From: Flavobacteriaceae bacterium
Lineage (GTDB): Bacteria; Bacteroidota; Bacteroidia; Flavobacteriales; Weeksellaceae
Length of the DNA: 47,906 bases
Direction: 5' to 3'
NCBI GenBank assembly: GCA_031277475.1
Contig: JAITMJ010000059.1
Coordinates: forward strand, 1 to 47,906
The notes beneath the pieces are model-generated. The model was not told the DNA's origin and did not search any database. It saw only the letters and a list, made by a program, of their open reading frames with translations. Shown here piece by piece: positions 1 through 7,766 of this stretch (positions are counted from its first letter, which is position 1; each line of letters starts with the position of its first letter). Position numbers and translations under genes: made by a program.

Positions 1-138
1 GCCGAAAAACCCGAAATGATGATTTTATCTGCAACAAAAGGCGTTGAAGTTCCGGTCATCAATTTTAATGGACACATTATTTGGGGTGCAACTTCAATGA
101 TTTTAAGCGAATTTAGCCACTTGTTGAAAAATTTGTAA
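1..138 (+). CDS. Nudix hydrolase, probable CoA pyrophosphatase (C-terminal end only)
   Basis: The window opens inside an open frame of 45 codons that ends at TAA 136-138. The visible tail reads through VPVINFNGHIIWGATSMIL, which matches the C-terminal signature of NudL/YeaB-type CoA pyrophosphatases (a hydrophobic strand followed by IWGAT and an amphipathic helix). These enzymes hydrolyse CoA and CoA derivatives in the cytoplasm. The Nudix box itself lies outside the window, so the assignment rests on the tail alone. The gene is followed after 24 nt by the stub of an acyltransferase gene. In related flavobacteria, as I recall, a lysophospholipid acyltransferase sits next to this Nudix gene, which supports both calls. 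Confidence 0.6.
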   Translation, partial: AEKPEMMILSATKGVEVPVINFNGHIIWGATSMILSEFSHLLKNL

Positions 139-162
139 TTCCGTCAATTTGCCGCAGAAATT

Positions 163-255
163 ATGGCTAAAAAGAATATTTTTTTCGATGCATTCGGAAC
201 GCCTTATTTTTATAACAAATGGGTGATTATTTCTATTTTCGGATTGATTTCTTAG
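163..255 (+). pseudogene. N-terminal stub of a PlsC-type acyltransferase
   Basis: A 30-codon frame starts with ATG and begins MAKKNIFFDAFGTPYF. From memory this strongly resembles the start of flavobacterial 1-acyl-sn-glycerol-3-phosphate acyltransferases, which are about 250 residues long. The frame stops at TAG 253-255. The sequence after it is a repetitive stretch of GGTTCAA/GGCTTCAA units and not acyltransferase sequence. None of the catalytic part (the HX4D motif) is present before yicC. I read this as the remnant of a gene whose body was deleted or replaced by a dispersed repeat. A chance small ORF is the alternative, but the close match to a known N-terminus and the position after the Nudix gene argue against that. 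Confidence 0.55.
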
Positions 256-344
256 ACGGTTCAAACGGTTCAACGGCTTCAACAAATTGAAAATTTCCGT
301 AATCGAAAACCTTGAGTTTGTTTAAATGTATAGGTTTCTCACAT

Positions 345-1202
345 CTACAAAACATTCATCGTTTGTTCTTTAATTTTTTCGAGGTCGTCTTTCATTTTTA
401 CCACCAATTTCTGGATGTCGGCGTGAGCGGCTTTTGAACCCAAAGTATTGATTTCTCTCCCGATTTCCTGTGAAATAAAACCGAGTTTTTTTCCGTTCAG
501 ATTTTCGTCTTCCGCCACTTCATTAAAATATTTCAAATGCTGGGCAAGCCGCACTTTTTCTTCGGAAATATCCAATTTTTCGGCGTAATATGCGAGTTCT
601 TGGTAGAAACGCGTTTCATCCACGTTTTCAAATTCGCTTAATGTTTTTTCGTATCGGCTTTTTAAAATTTCCATCCGAACTTTTTCAAACGGAACAATCT
701 CGGAAAGATAATTCCCAATGTTTTCAATGCTTTTCAGCATGTCTTCTTTTAATATTGAGCCTTCTGTTTTACGGAAATTATCAAATTCTTCAATGGCTTT
801 TTCAATTAAATTTTGTAGGAAAATCCATTCATTTTCATCGAGTTCATCGGTTTTTCCGGAAATAGCATCGGGCAAACGAACCGCCATTTTCAGGTATTCG
901 AAGTCGGGTCCGTCTAAAGCACATTCTTTCAGCAGATTCATATAATTTCGGATGAGTTCCCGGTTGATTTTCACATTCGGATTTGCTTCCAAAAGTTCAC
1001 AACCAATGCTAAAATCTATTTTTCCGCGAATGATTTTATCGCTGAGAATCTTTCGGATTTCAAATTCTTTTTCTTTCAGATGAAGCGGTATTTTGAGGTT
1101 TAAATCAAAACTTTTGCTGTTGAGCGATTTGATTTCCGGCATATATTTTTTTCCTTCAAAAACACCTTCACTTCTGCCGAAACCCGTCATTGATAATATC
1201 AT
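345..1202 (-). CDS. yicC: YicC/YloC family endoribonuclease
   Basis: This 285-residue protein opens with the family signature MILSMTGFGRSEG and has the usual two-domain layout: an N-terminal YicC-like domain of about 150 residues and a C-terminal DUF1732 region ending in a helix with KMKDDLEKIKEQ. The GSKAAHADIQ stretch near the end is the conserved DUF1732 part. Members are RNases that act on RNA in the cytoplasm; in E. coli YicC has been linked to small-RNA turnover. The start is an ATG, and a perfect -7 box lies 21-28 nt upstream. The gene is monocistronic, with a repeat-bearing gap of 300 bp upstream of it. Confidence 0.92.
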   Translation of the reverse strand: MILSMTGFGRSEGVFEGKKYMPEIKSLNSKSFDLNLKIPLHLKEKEFEIRKILSDKIIRGKIDFSIGCELLEANPNVKINRELIRNYMNLLKECALDGPDFEYLKMAVRLPDAISGKTDELDENEWIFLQNLIEKAIEEFDNFRKTEGSILKEDMLKSIENIGNYLSEIVPFEKVRMEILKSRYEKTLSEFENVDETRFYQELAYYAEKLDISEEKVRLAQHLKYFNEVAEDENLNGKKLGFISQEIGREINTLGSKAAHADIQKLVVKMKDDLEKIKEQTMNVL

Positions 1203-1222
1203 AAATTCGAGAATATTTCATA

Positions 1223-1230
1223 CAAAGATA
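1223..1230 (-). promoter_or_regulatory. -7 box of yicC
   Basis: On the minus strand the sequence TATCTTTG matches the Bacteroidetes -7 consensus TAnnTTTG exactly, 20 nt before the ATG of yicC. No clear -33 TTTG is seen at the usual spacing. Confidence 0.6.
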
Positions 1231-1270
1231 TAGATTTTTTTCAGGTAAAAGATTGTTGCTCAGGTTTTAG

Positions 1271-1407
1271 CAGGTCAAACGCATTAAGAGAACACAAGCT
1301 TTTGCTAAATAAAATGCCCTTGCGTTTTCGAAAAATCAAGATAAAAGTATGGCGAAATCTTTGCGTTAAAAAAAAGACGGCGGATTAACTTTAATGCGTT
1401 TAGCCTG
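1271..1407. repeat. MITE-like element with 17-bp terminal inverted repeats
   Basis: The arms CAGGTCAAACGCATTAA (1271-1287) and, on the other strand, CAGGCTAAACGCATTAA (1407-1391) match at 15 of 17 positions and bound a 137-bp AT-rich segment without a gene. The inner motif TAAACGCATTAAA recurs in other gaps of this window, at 9909-9926 and 19704-19720. The 19.7 kb copy is again preceded by CAGGTTTTAG, as here at 1261-1270. No target-site duplication is obvious. This is a candidate short non-autonomous element or dispersed repeat and also fills most of the 300-bp gap between yicC and the next gene. Confidence 0.45.
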
Positions 1408-1502
1408 AGGTTTTAGCTCAATCGACATCTTCTGTTGATTTTGTTTTGCTTTCATAATACAATCCATCGAGTGAAATTTGGAATATATTGATTATCATCA
1501 AT

Positions 1503-2142
1503 TTATTTCATCCGTTCCAATAAAACCGGAAAAAATTTATCGAATGTGGGATATAGATTTCGGTTTTGTTCGTATTCGTCCAAGATTTTAAGAATAGACT
1601 CCACCAATCCGAATCCCTCCGATATTTCCCAATCCAGATTTTTTTTCGCCTGCGCTTTTCCGAAATATTTTTCTGTAATTTTTATGGTAGTCGCCCGCAA
1701 TATGAGTTCATTAAACACATCTTTCCATTCCTCATAGCCGTTTTCTTTTCCGGTCTTTTGCAACTCAACGGTGTAGTATTTTTCTTTTAAATCATTGATT
1801 TTCCTCTCATATTTATCCGTTATCGGATTTCCAAATTCGTGCAAAACTATATCTGTTTCAATGAAATTTTTATCAAAAACCGGTAAAAAATCGATTTCAC
1901 AATTTGGACCTACAACTGCGTAAACTTCTTTTTGTCCGTTGGAATTAATCATTTCAGAATTAAAACCGCCGGAGTGCAAAAAAAGCGAGAGAATTAATCG
2001 GTAAGAATCATGTTTTTGTCCGTAAAATTCCTCTAAATATGCGGAAAGTTTTTGTATAGTCGGTGAATTTTCAACTTGTTTAATGACTTTTTCATTTTCC
2101 GGCGGTAACGATGATTAAAAGTATCAATAGGATTTTCCGCAT
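1503..2142 (-). pseudogene. DUF4932 family secreted protein, frameshifted
   Basis: Two overlapping minus-strand frames together make one protein. The first starts with ATG at 2142 and encodes a signal peptide, MRKILLILLIIVTAG, but ends at TGA 2092-2094. The second is open from 2114 down to 1503 and carries the body, beginning PPENEKVIKQVENSPT. A one-base shift in the overlap would join them. The body resembles DUF4932: a GGFN stretch, a WK..NE..RA helix, EGFG, and a YEQNRNLYPTFDKFFP C-terminus. Relatives carry a metalloprotease-like HEFxHSFxNP motif; here it reads HEFGNPITDKY, as if about four residues including the second His were lost. Both defects point to decay. The body is also far shorter than usual for the family. 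A sequencing error could explain the shift but not the missing motif. Confidence 0.6.
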
Positions 2143-2171
2143 CTTAAAGAAATTATTGAGAATATCGAAAT

Positions 2172-2522
2172 TTATTCTCCGTGTAAAAACGCTTTTTTGC
2201 TGAGCAGCAATTCTTCGCTTTCGGTGTGATTTTCATCGGGAATACAGCAATCTACCGGACAAACGGCAGCACATTGAGGTTCTTCATGAAAACCTTTGCA
2301 CTCGGTGCATTTATCGGAAACTATGAAATAAACATCATCGTTCACAGGTTCTTGCGGAGCGTTTGCATCTATCGTCAATCCGGAAAAAAGCGTTACTTTT
2401 CCCGAAAGCGCGGTTCCGTCCGAAACTTTCCAATCCACTGCTCCTTCATAAATCGCGTTGTTCGGACATTCCGGTTCGCAAGCACCGCAATTGATGCATT
2501 CATCCGTTATTTTGATAGCCAT
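2172..2522 (-). CDS. 4Fe-4S dicluster ferredoxin
   Basis: This 116-residue protein has two cysteine clusters. The first is CINCGACEPECPNNAI near residues 10-25. The second, near residues 73-92, is CTECKGFHEEPQC followed by CAAVCPVDCC. The longer second CxxC spacing and the insert between the clusters are typical of the Alvin/flavobacterial type of bacterial ferredoxin with two [4Fe-4S] centres. It would act as a soluble low-potential electron carrier. The start is ATG, and a near-consensus -7 box (TAATTTCG, 2548-2555) lies upstream. The gene lies 126 nt downstream of menD on the same strand, but its own promoter suggests separate transcription. Confidence 0.93.
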   Translation of the reverse strand: MAIKITDECINCGACEPECPNNAIYEGAVDWKVSDGTALSGKVTLFSGLTIDANAPQEPVNDDVYFIVSDKCTECKGFHEEPQCAAVCPVDCCIPDENHTESEELLLSKKAFLHGE

Positions 2523-2648
2523 TGCTAACTTTAATTTTAAATTTGTGCGAAATTACAAAAAATTCAATAATTTTTTTTCGGAATATTCGACCGAAAATAG
2601 CGGAATAATATGGTTTAAATGTATTATTTTTATTATTATGGCAATTTA

Positions 2649-4322
2649 TCAAGTAGAAATAACCTCAAAATATCCGCGTAAAATTTCAGCGTTTTGAACT
2701 TCCGAAGTGTTGATTTCCAAAATTTTAGGTTGAGCATCGGGTTTGAAAAAATTCTCTAAAACGCGTTCCAAGGTTGGCTCGTCGTCTGCTTTTATGTAGG
2801 AAAATCCAAAAGTTTTGGCGAGAGATTCGGCGTTTCGGTTGTGTTTTGTGGTGATGAACTCGTCTAAAATATTTTCGGCGGCGTTTTCCGGTCCGGGAAT
2901 GATTTTAAAAATATTTCCTTCGCGATTATTAAAAATAATAATCCTTGTAAACGGCGGAATATATTGGTTCCAGAGCCCGTTGATATCGTAGAAAAATCCC
3001 AAATCGCCGGTGATTAAAACCGTAGGATTCGGATTTTTTATCGCAAAACCCATCGCTGTGGAAGTGCAGCCTTCGATGCCGCTGGTTCCGCGATTGCAAT
3101 AGATTTTATTTTGTTTAAAATCAAACAGTTGCGCATATCGAATGGCGGAAGAATTTGAAAAATGTATGTTGTAGTTTTCCGGAACGTTCTCCGAAAAAAT
3201 CCTGAAAACCGTGAAATCCGAAAAGCCTGTTTTCAAACAATATTCCGAATGTTTTTCATCTTTTTTATCGCGCAAAACATCCCAAAGATTGTAATACGAA
3301 CTCGGCTCTAAATTAATGTTATTCAATAATTTACTAAAAAATATTTCGGGTTTGGCTTCGATTTTTTGGGTTAAAGAGAAATAGGTGTCGGGTTGCCAAA
3401 ATTCGTCAATATGCCAATGTTTTTCGGGTGCGGCTTTTCTCAAAAATTGTTTTACTTTTTTTGAAACTACGTTTTGCCCAATCGTAATTAATAAATCCGG
3501 AGCGTAAGTTTTGTAGTCTTCATCGGAAAAATTAAAAATATACCTGTCAATATGTTTGAAAAATTTTTCGTGATGCAAATTGGAATTCACTTCGCTTAAA
3601 ACCACAACACTATGATTTTTAACCAATTGTGAAAGTTGATATTCCAAATCGGGATTATAATCTTTCGTTCCTACGAGAACCAGAATTTTTTTTGAAGTAT
3701 TAAATTCGGCGATTAAACCTGAAGAAATTTCATAATTTTTTTGCTTGATGGTTTTTTCGACAGAGGAAAAAAACGGAAGTTCCGTAACCAAGTTGTAAAG
3801 CGGCTCTGCCAAAGGAATATTGATGTGAACCGGACCTTGTTTTTCAAAACACAATTCCACTGCTTTTTTGATGGTTTCGCGGTTGTGGTCGTCTGCATTT
3901 TCTTCACGGTCTTCCAAAAGTTCAAAATCTCCGTAGGAATGTTGCTCGTAAAGGTTTTTTTGCCGAATGGTTTGTCCGTCGAAAATGTCCACAAAATCAG
4001 TCGGTCGGTCTGCCGTTAAAACCAAAATCGGAATGTTTTGATAAAACGCTTCTGTGATTGCGGGATAATAATTTGCCGCCGCCGAACCGCTGGTACAAGT
4101 GATTGCCACAGGTTTTTTTAAACTTTTTGCCATTCCCAAACCTACGAAAGCGGCACTTCTTTCGTCCACAATGCTGTAAGTATTAAAGCCGTCTGATTCG
4201 CCAAAATGTATTGCCAACGGCGCGTTTCGGGAGCCGGGAGAAATGATGACATCAAAAATTTCGTATTCTTTCAGAATGTGAGCCAAAATCTGAACGCTTC
4301 TTTTGGAAGAGAATTTTTTCAT
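2649..4322 (-). CDS. menD: 2-succinyl-5-enolpyruvyl-6-hydroxy-3-cyclohexene-1-carboxylate synthase
   Basis: This 557-residue thiamine-diphosphate enzyme joins 2-oxoglutarate and isochorismate in menaquinone biosynthesis. Visible landmarks are the N-terminal ISPGSRNAPL motif, the catalytic glutamate in VDERSAAFVGLGMA, the TCTSGSAAANYYPA segment, and the C-terminal ThDP/Mg-binding stretch GDLGFFYDINGLWNQ. Length and order of the domains agree with full-length MenD. The start is the ATG at 4322, with a consensus -7 box a few bases upstream. Menaquinone is the usual respiratory quinone of Flavobacteriia, so the gene fits the host. No other men gene is adjacent. Confidence 0.96.
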   Translation of the reverse strand: MKKFSSKRSVQILAHILKEYEIFDVIISPGSRNAPLAIHFGESDGFNTYSIVDERSAAFVGLGMAKSLKKPVAITCTSGSAAANYYPAITEAFYQNIPILVLTADRPTDFVDIFDGQTIRQKNLYEQHSYGDFELLEDREENADDHNRETIKKAVELCFEKQGPVHINIPLAEPLYNLVTELPFFSSVEKTIKQKNYEISSGLIAEFNTSKKILVLVGTKDYNPDLEYQLSQLVKNHSVVVLSEVNSNLHHEKFFKHIDRYIFNFSDEDYKTYAPDLLITIGQNVVSKKVKQFLRKAAPEKHWHIDEFWQPDTYFSLTQKIEAKPEIFFSKLLNNINLEPSSYYNLWDVLRDKKDEKHSEYCLKTGFSDFTVFRIFSENVPENYNIHFSNSSAIRYAQLFDFKQNKIYCNRGTSGIEGCTSTAMGFAIKNPNPTVLITGDLGFFYDINGLWNQYIPPFTRIIIFNNREGNIFKIIPGPENAAENILDEFITTKHNRNAESLAKTFGFSYIKADDEPTLERVLENFFKPDAQPKILEINTSEVQNAEILRGYFEVIST

Positions 4323-4326
4323 ACCG

Positions 4327-4334
4327 CAAATTTA
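4327..4334 (-). promoter_or_regulatory. -7 box of menD
   Basis: On the minus strand TAAATTTG fits TAnnTTTG and ends only 4 nt before the ATG, which implies a very short or absent 5' leader for menD. Confidence 0.55.
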
Positions 4335-4710
4335 CTTTTTTTTCGAGGAGAAAAAATATCAACTTTACATAACTAAACCGCTATTTATTTTTAATTTTAG
4401 TATAAATATTTCTTTTCCAATACATTTTATCAAGAATTTCATTGTGACAAAAGTCAAAATCAAAAGTGGCTTTTAGTATTCCTTCATTTCATAATTTTTT
4501 ATCTATCAGCATTTGTCCACTTTTACAAGAGTATGTTTTTTCGGTAGTGTCACAAATCGATTGATACAAATCTATTAATTACTGATAATGAATGTATTAA
4601 AATATAGAATCAGATAATTTATGACACAATCATGTATTTGAGATTCTTTGATTTTTTTTCAAATTAAAGCATTCTCAGGCTCTTTTTAAAAACAAACTTT
4701 CGGATGGTCG
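4335..4710. other. Non-coding gap between menD and the mgtE leader
   Basis: About 375 bp of AT-rich sequence lie between the divergent menD and mgtE promoters. I find no convincing ORF, RNA gene or strong hairpin. It may hold upstream control sites for either gene. Confidence 0.4.
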
Positions 4711-4824
4711 TATCCTTGACAAATTAATTAGATGAAACACGCATGACAAAATATTGACACACAGGCAAATGATTGTACAAAGTGTTCCATCTGACCGCTG
4801 AAAAAAATAAAATATAAACAGATG
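4711..4824 (+). promoter_or_regulatory. Conserved structured leader, copy 1 (mgtE), with -7 box
   Basis: A -7-like box TATCCTTG (4711-4718, one mismatch) precedes a 90-nt leader that begins ATGAAAC at 4732 and ends TAAAATATAAACAGATG at the mgtE start. Stem P1 pairs 4734-4740 with 4782-4788 (six of seven pairs). Stem P1b pairs ACAA 4746-4749 with TTGT 4773-4776. Stem P2 pairs CATCTG 4788-4793 with CAGATG 4819-4824 and so includes the start codon. Near-identical copies precede mrdA and, more diverged, the alpha/beta hydrolase at 19.9 kb. A five-codon frame (M-K-H-A-stop) opens the leader. Pairing is predicted by eye from sequence complementarity. Confidence 0.65.
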
Positions 4825-6204
4825 AAAAAACATGACTTAATTTTAAAATTTGAAGTATTTTTGCACAACCAAATTTCGGAAATGCAAACCACAGACGAAT
4901 TGATTTTCAATGCTGCCGATATTGCAGAAACGCTGAGTGAACTTCACGCAGACGAACGTTTGTTGGCTTTTCTGAAAATTCCGAAAGAATATAAAGCCGA
5001 TGTTTTTTCGCACCTCGACCCCGATTTCCAAGAAGAAACCATCCGAAGCATCGGAAGCGAAGAAGTTTCCGAAATCCTGAACGGAATGACGCCAGACGAC
5101 AGAACCGCACTTTTTGAAGATTTTCCGGACGAACTCATCAAATATTCCATCAATCATCTCAATCCGCAGGAACGCAGAATTGCTCTGAAACTTTTGGGCT
5201 ATCACGCGGATTCCATCGCCAGATTGATGACGCCGTATTACATACAAATTCGCAAAGAATGGACGGTGAAAAGATGTCTCCAGCAAATTAAAAAAGTCGG
5301 CAAAAAAGTAGAAACGCTCAATCATTTATATGTGGTTGACGAAAAAAATTGCTTGATAGACGACCTCGCCATCGGTGCTTTGCTTTTGGCAGATGAAGAA
5401 ACTTTAATATCCGAACTCACTGATAATCATTTTGTTGCAATTACCACCACCACTTCCAAAGAAGATGCCGTTGCTTATTTTGAAAAATACGACAGAACCG
5501 CGCTTCCGATTATTACCGAATCCGGTGTTTTGGTAGGAATTGTAACCATTGACGACATCCTCGACCAAATCGAACAGCAAAACACAGAAGACATTCAAAA
5601 ATTCGGTGGGGTAGAGGCTTTAGACGTTCCTTACATACAAACTTCCGTGATGGGAATGGTGAAAAAAAGAGGATTTTGGCTCACCATTTTGTTTTTTTCC
5701 GAAATGCTGACCGTTTCCGCGATGGGATTTTTTGAAGACGAAATTAAAAAAGTGGTCATACTCGCATCATTCATTCCGCTCATTATTTCCAGCGGCGGAA
5801 ACACCGGTTCGCAAGCGGCAACGTTGATTATCAGGGCGATGGCACTTCAAGAAGTTACACTTCGCGATTGGTGGTATGTGATGAGAAAAGAAATTTTTAC
5901 CGGTTTGTTGCTTGGCGGAATTCTGGGAATTATCGGATTTTCCAGAATATTGATTTGGCATTTGCTCGGTTTGTTCGACTACGGAGAACATTGGTTTTTC
6001 ATTGCATTGAGCGTAGGTTTATCGTTGGTGTTCGTGGTTTTGTGGGGAACACTTTCCGGTTCTATGGTTCCGTTTATTCTTAAAAAATTCAAACTCGATC
6101 CCGCGGCTTCGTCCGCACCGTTTGTCGCCACTTTGGTTGATGTTACCGGTTTAATCATTTATTTCTCGGTTGCCGGATTGCTCTTGACGGGGAAATTGCT
6201 TTAA
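4822..6204 (+). CDS. mgtE: Magnesium transporter MgtE
   Basis: This 460-residue inner-membrane Mg2+ channel/transporter has the full MgtE architecture. An N-terminal superhelical domain (about residues 30-135, with repeated DFQEE and LNPQERR elements) is followed by two CBS domains (about 135-265, LMTPYYIQI through [10 protein letters not shown]). Five membrane segments follow to the end. The pore hallmarks [14 protein letters not shown] and [16 protein letters not shown] are present. In studied members the CBS and N domains sense cytosolic Mg2+ and close the pore. The ATG at 4822 lies inside the conserved leader hairpin; an internal ATG at 4882 is a weaker alternative. The septoil-knot gene follows 18 nt downstream and is probably cotranscribed. 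Confidence 0.95.
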   Translation: MKKHDLILKFEVFLHNQISEMQTTDELIFNAADIAETLSELHADERLLAFLKIPKEYKADVFSHLDPDFQEETIRSIGSEEVSEILNGMTPDDRTALFEDFPDELIKYSINHLNPQERRIALKLLGYHADSIARLMTPYYIQIRKEWTVKRCLQQIKKVGKKVETLNHLYVVDEKNCLIDDLAIGALLLADEETLISELTDNHFVAITTTTSKEDAVAYFEKYDRTALPIITESGVLVGIVTIDDILDQIEQQNTEDIQKFGGVEALDVPYIQTSVMGMVKKRGFWLTILFFSEMLTVSAMGFFEDEIKKVVILASFIPLIISSGGNTGSQAATLIIRAMALQEVTLRDWWYVMRKEIFTGLLLGGILGIIGFSRILIWHLLGLFDYGEHWFFIALSVGLSLVFVVLWGTLSGSMVPFILKKFKLDPAASSAPFVATLVDVTGLIIYFSVAGLLLTGKLL

Positions 6205-6222
6205 GTCTGTAAAATCTGATTA

Positions 6223-6537
6223 ATGAAAAAAATAATTTCGCTTTTAGTGTTTAGTTTTGCTTTCTCGTCGTTTTTTTCTCAAAAAATAAATAATGATTGT
6301 ACTTTGAAGGAAATTCCGATCTACGGCAAAGTGAAAATTGTGGATGGTTTCGCAGATTTCAATGTGAAAATCGTAGAAAATTTTTCGGATATTAAAGTAA
6401 AAATCGTAACCGATTTTCCCGATGAATGCGGAGAATGGCAATTCGTGGATTCTTTTCCGGACTTCACCATAAAATTCGTAGATAATTTTCCCGATTTCAC
6501 CGTAAAATTTGTGGACAGTTTTTCCGGATTGAAGTGA
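6223..6537 (+). CDS. 7(1) septoil knot (DUF6150) domain secreted protein
   Basis: This 104-residue protein has an N-terminal signal peptide (MKKIISLLVFSFAFSSFFSQ) followed by about seven tandem units of 11-12 residues of the form VDxFPDFTIKF, interrupted once by a CGEWQ insert with one cysteine; the other cysteine is near the mature N-terminus. This pattern is that of DUF6150, named for the 7(1)-knotted fold predicted for it. Its molecular role is not known to me. The two cysteines may form a disulfide in the periplasm. It sits 18 nt after mgtE on the same strand with no promoter of its own visible, so it probably shares the mgtE transcript. Confidence 0.8.
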   Translation: MKKIISLLVFSFAFSSFFSQKINNDCTLKEIPIYGKVKIVDGFADFNVKIVENFSDIKVKIVTDFPDECGEWQFVDSFPDFTIKFVDNFPDFTVKFVDSFSGLK

Positions 6538-6557
6538 GATTTAAAAATCCTAAAAAC

Positions 6558-6589
6558 TTTGTCGCTTTCGGTTTATTAAACTAATTTTG
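6558..6589 (+). promoter_or_regulatory. Promoter of the DinB-like gene
   Basis: A -33 TTTG (6558-6561), a 20-nt spacer and a perfect -7 box TAATTTTG (6582-6589) form one of the clearest Bacteroidetes-type promoters in the window, 21 nt before the ATG. Confidence 0.7.
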
Positions 6590-6610
6590 CTGTTTTAAAC
6601 CGATTTAAAA

Positions 6611-7078
6611 ATGAATTATCATTTTCTGGCTCACAGACAGGTGAGAAAAAATCTCCTCAATATTCTTCAAAATACGTCTCACAAAGATTTGCTGGAAATT
6701 CCTGATGGTTTCAACAACAATATCTTCTGGAACATCGCACATTGTGTTGCAACACAGCAACTTCTGCATTATTACCTCAGTGGAAATTCTTTCAGAATTG
6801 ATAAATATTGGGTGGAAACCTACAAAAAAGGAACACTCCCGAATTTGGACGTTCAGCCTTTCGAAGTGGAAGATTTGGCGTTTTTGCTCACGGAAACTTC
6901 AAAAATTTTGATGCGCGATTATGATGCCGGATTTTTCACGGATTATACGCCTTACAATACAAGTTTCGGAATGGATTTAAAAAATATTCAGGATGCCGTA
7001 ATTTTCAACAATCTCCACGAAAGTCTGCACTGCGGCTACGCAATGGCTCAGAAAAGAGCGATTTTGGGAATGAAATGA
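6611..7078 (+). CDS. DinB family protein
   Basis: This 155-residue soluble protein has the four-helix DinB/YfiT layout. Its likely metal ligands are His in IAHCVATQQLLHYY (about residue 42) and the NLHESLHCGY helix near the C-terminus (about residues 133-139). DinB-like proteins are putative metal-dependent enzymes, some of them thiol-S-transferases for bacillithiol or mycothiol; the substrate here cannot be read from sequence. It has its own good promoter and is followed 94 nt later by adk on the same strand. A small ATCCCGAAGGGAT palindrome lies in that gap. The full length matches the family. Confidence 0.85.
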   Translation: MNYHFLAHRQVRKNLLNILQNTSHKDLLEIPDGFNNNIFWNIAHCVATQQLLHYYLSGNSFRIDKYWVETYKKGTLPNLDVQPFEVEDLAFLLTETSKILMRDYDAGFFTDYTPYNTSFGMDLKNIQDAVIFNNLHESLHCGYAMAQKRAILGMK

Positions 7079-7172
7079 TTTAGATTCGGGATTGAACTTT
7101 AAACATAAAATCCCGAAGGGATGAATAATTATAAATTTAAAAAAATATGAATTTAACAAAAAAACAAAAATT

Positions 7173-7751
7173 ATGATAAATATCATTCTCTTCGGACCGC
7201 CCGGAAGCGGAAAAGGAACTCAGGCTGAAAACCTGATTGAAAAATTTAATTTAAAACAAATTTCTACCGGAGATTTGTTCCGCTACAACATAAAAAACGA
7301 AACCGAACTCGGAAAAGCGGCTAAATCTTTTATTGATAAAGGCGAATTGGTTCCCGACAAAATCACCATTGATATGCTCATCGAAGAAGTAAAAAAACCA
7401 ACCGATTCTTCGGGTTTTATTTTCGATGGATTTCCAAGAACCGTTGCTCAAACCGAAGTTTTGGAAAAAATTGTGAAAGATGTGCTAAACGCCCCAATCA
7501 ATATTTGTCTTGCGTTAGTAGTGGACGATGAAATTTTGGTTCAGCGGCTTCTGAAACGCGGCAAAACCAGTGGCAGAACAGACGACAGCAATGAAGAAAT
7601 CATCCGAAACCGAATCAAGGAATATTATACCAAAACCGCCGAAGTTGCCGAACTTTACAAACAGCAGGGAAAATATGTAGAAGTAAACGGCGTTGGTGAA
7701 ATCTCGGAAATTTCGGAAAAACTCTTTAATGAAGTGAAAAAAATATCCTGA
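7173..7751 (+). CDS. adk: Adenylate kinase
   Basis: This 192-residue enzyme interconverts ATP plus AMP with two ADP. It has the P-loop GPPGSGKGTQ near residue 8, the AMP-binding STGDLFR and DGFPRTVAQ motifs, and a short LID region (RGKTSGRTDD) without zinc cysteines, as in the short-type adenylate kinases common in this phylum. It ends 15 nt before the convergent end of mrdA, so the two genes face each other. In many flavobacteria adk adjoins hpt or obg; that is not the case here. Confidence 0.96.
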   Translation: MINIILFGPPGSGKGTQAENLIEKFNLKQISTGDLFRYNIKNETELGKAAKSFIDKGELVPDKITIDMLIEEVKKPTDSSGFIFDGFPRTVAQTEVLEKIVKDVLNAPINICLALVVDDEILVQRLLKRGKTSGRTDDSNEEIIRNRIKEYYTKTAEVAELYKQQGKYVEVNGVGEISEISEKLFNEVKKIS

Positions 7752-7766
7752 AAATACTTTAAAAAA

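Noticed and set aside
4732-4824. A known Mg2+ riboswitch (ykoK or mgtA type) ahead of mgtE
   Set aside because: The leader is far shorter than the ykoK M-box, lacks its conserved loops, and also precedes genes unrelated to Mg2+.
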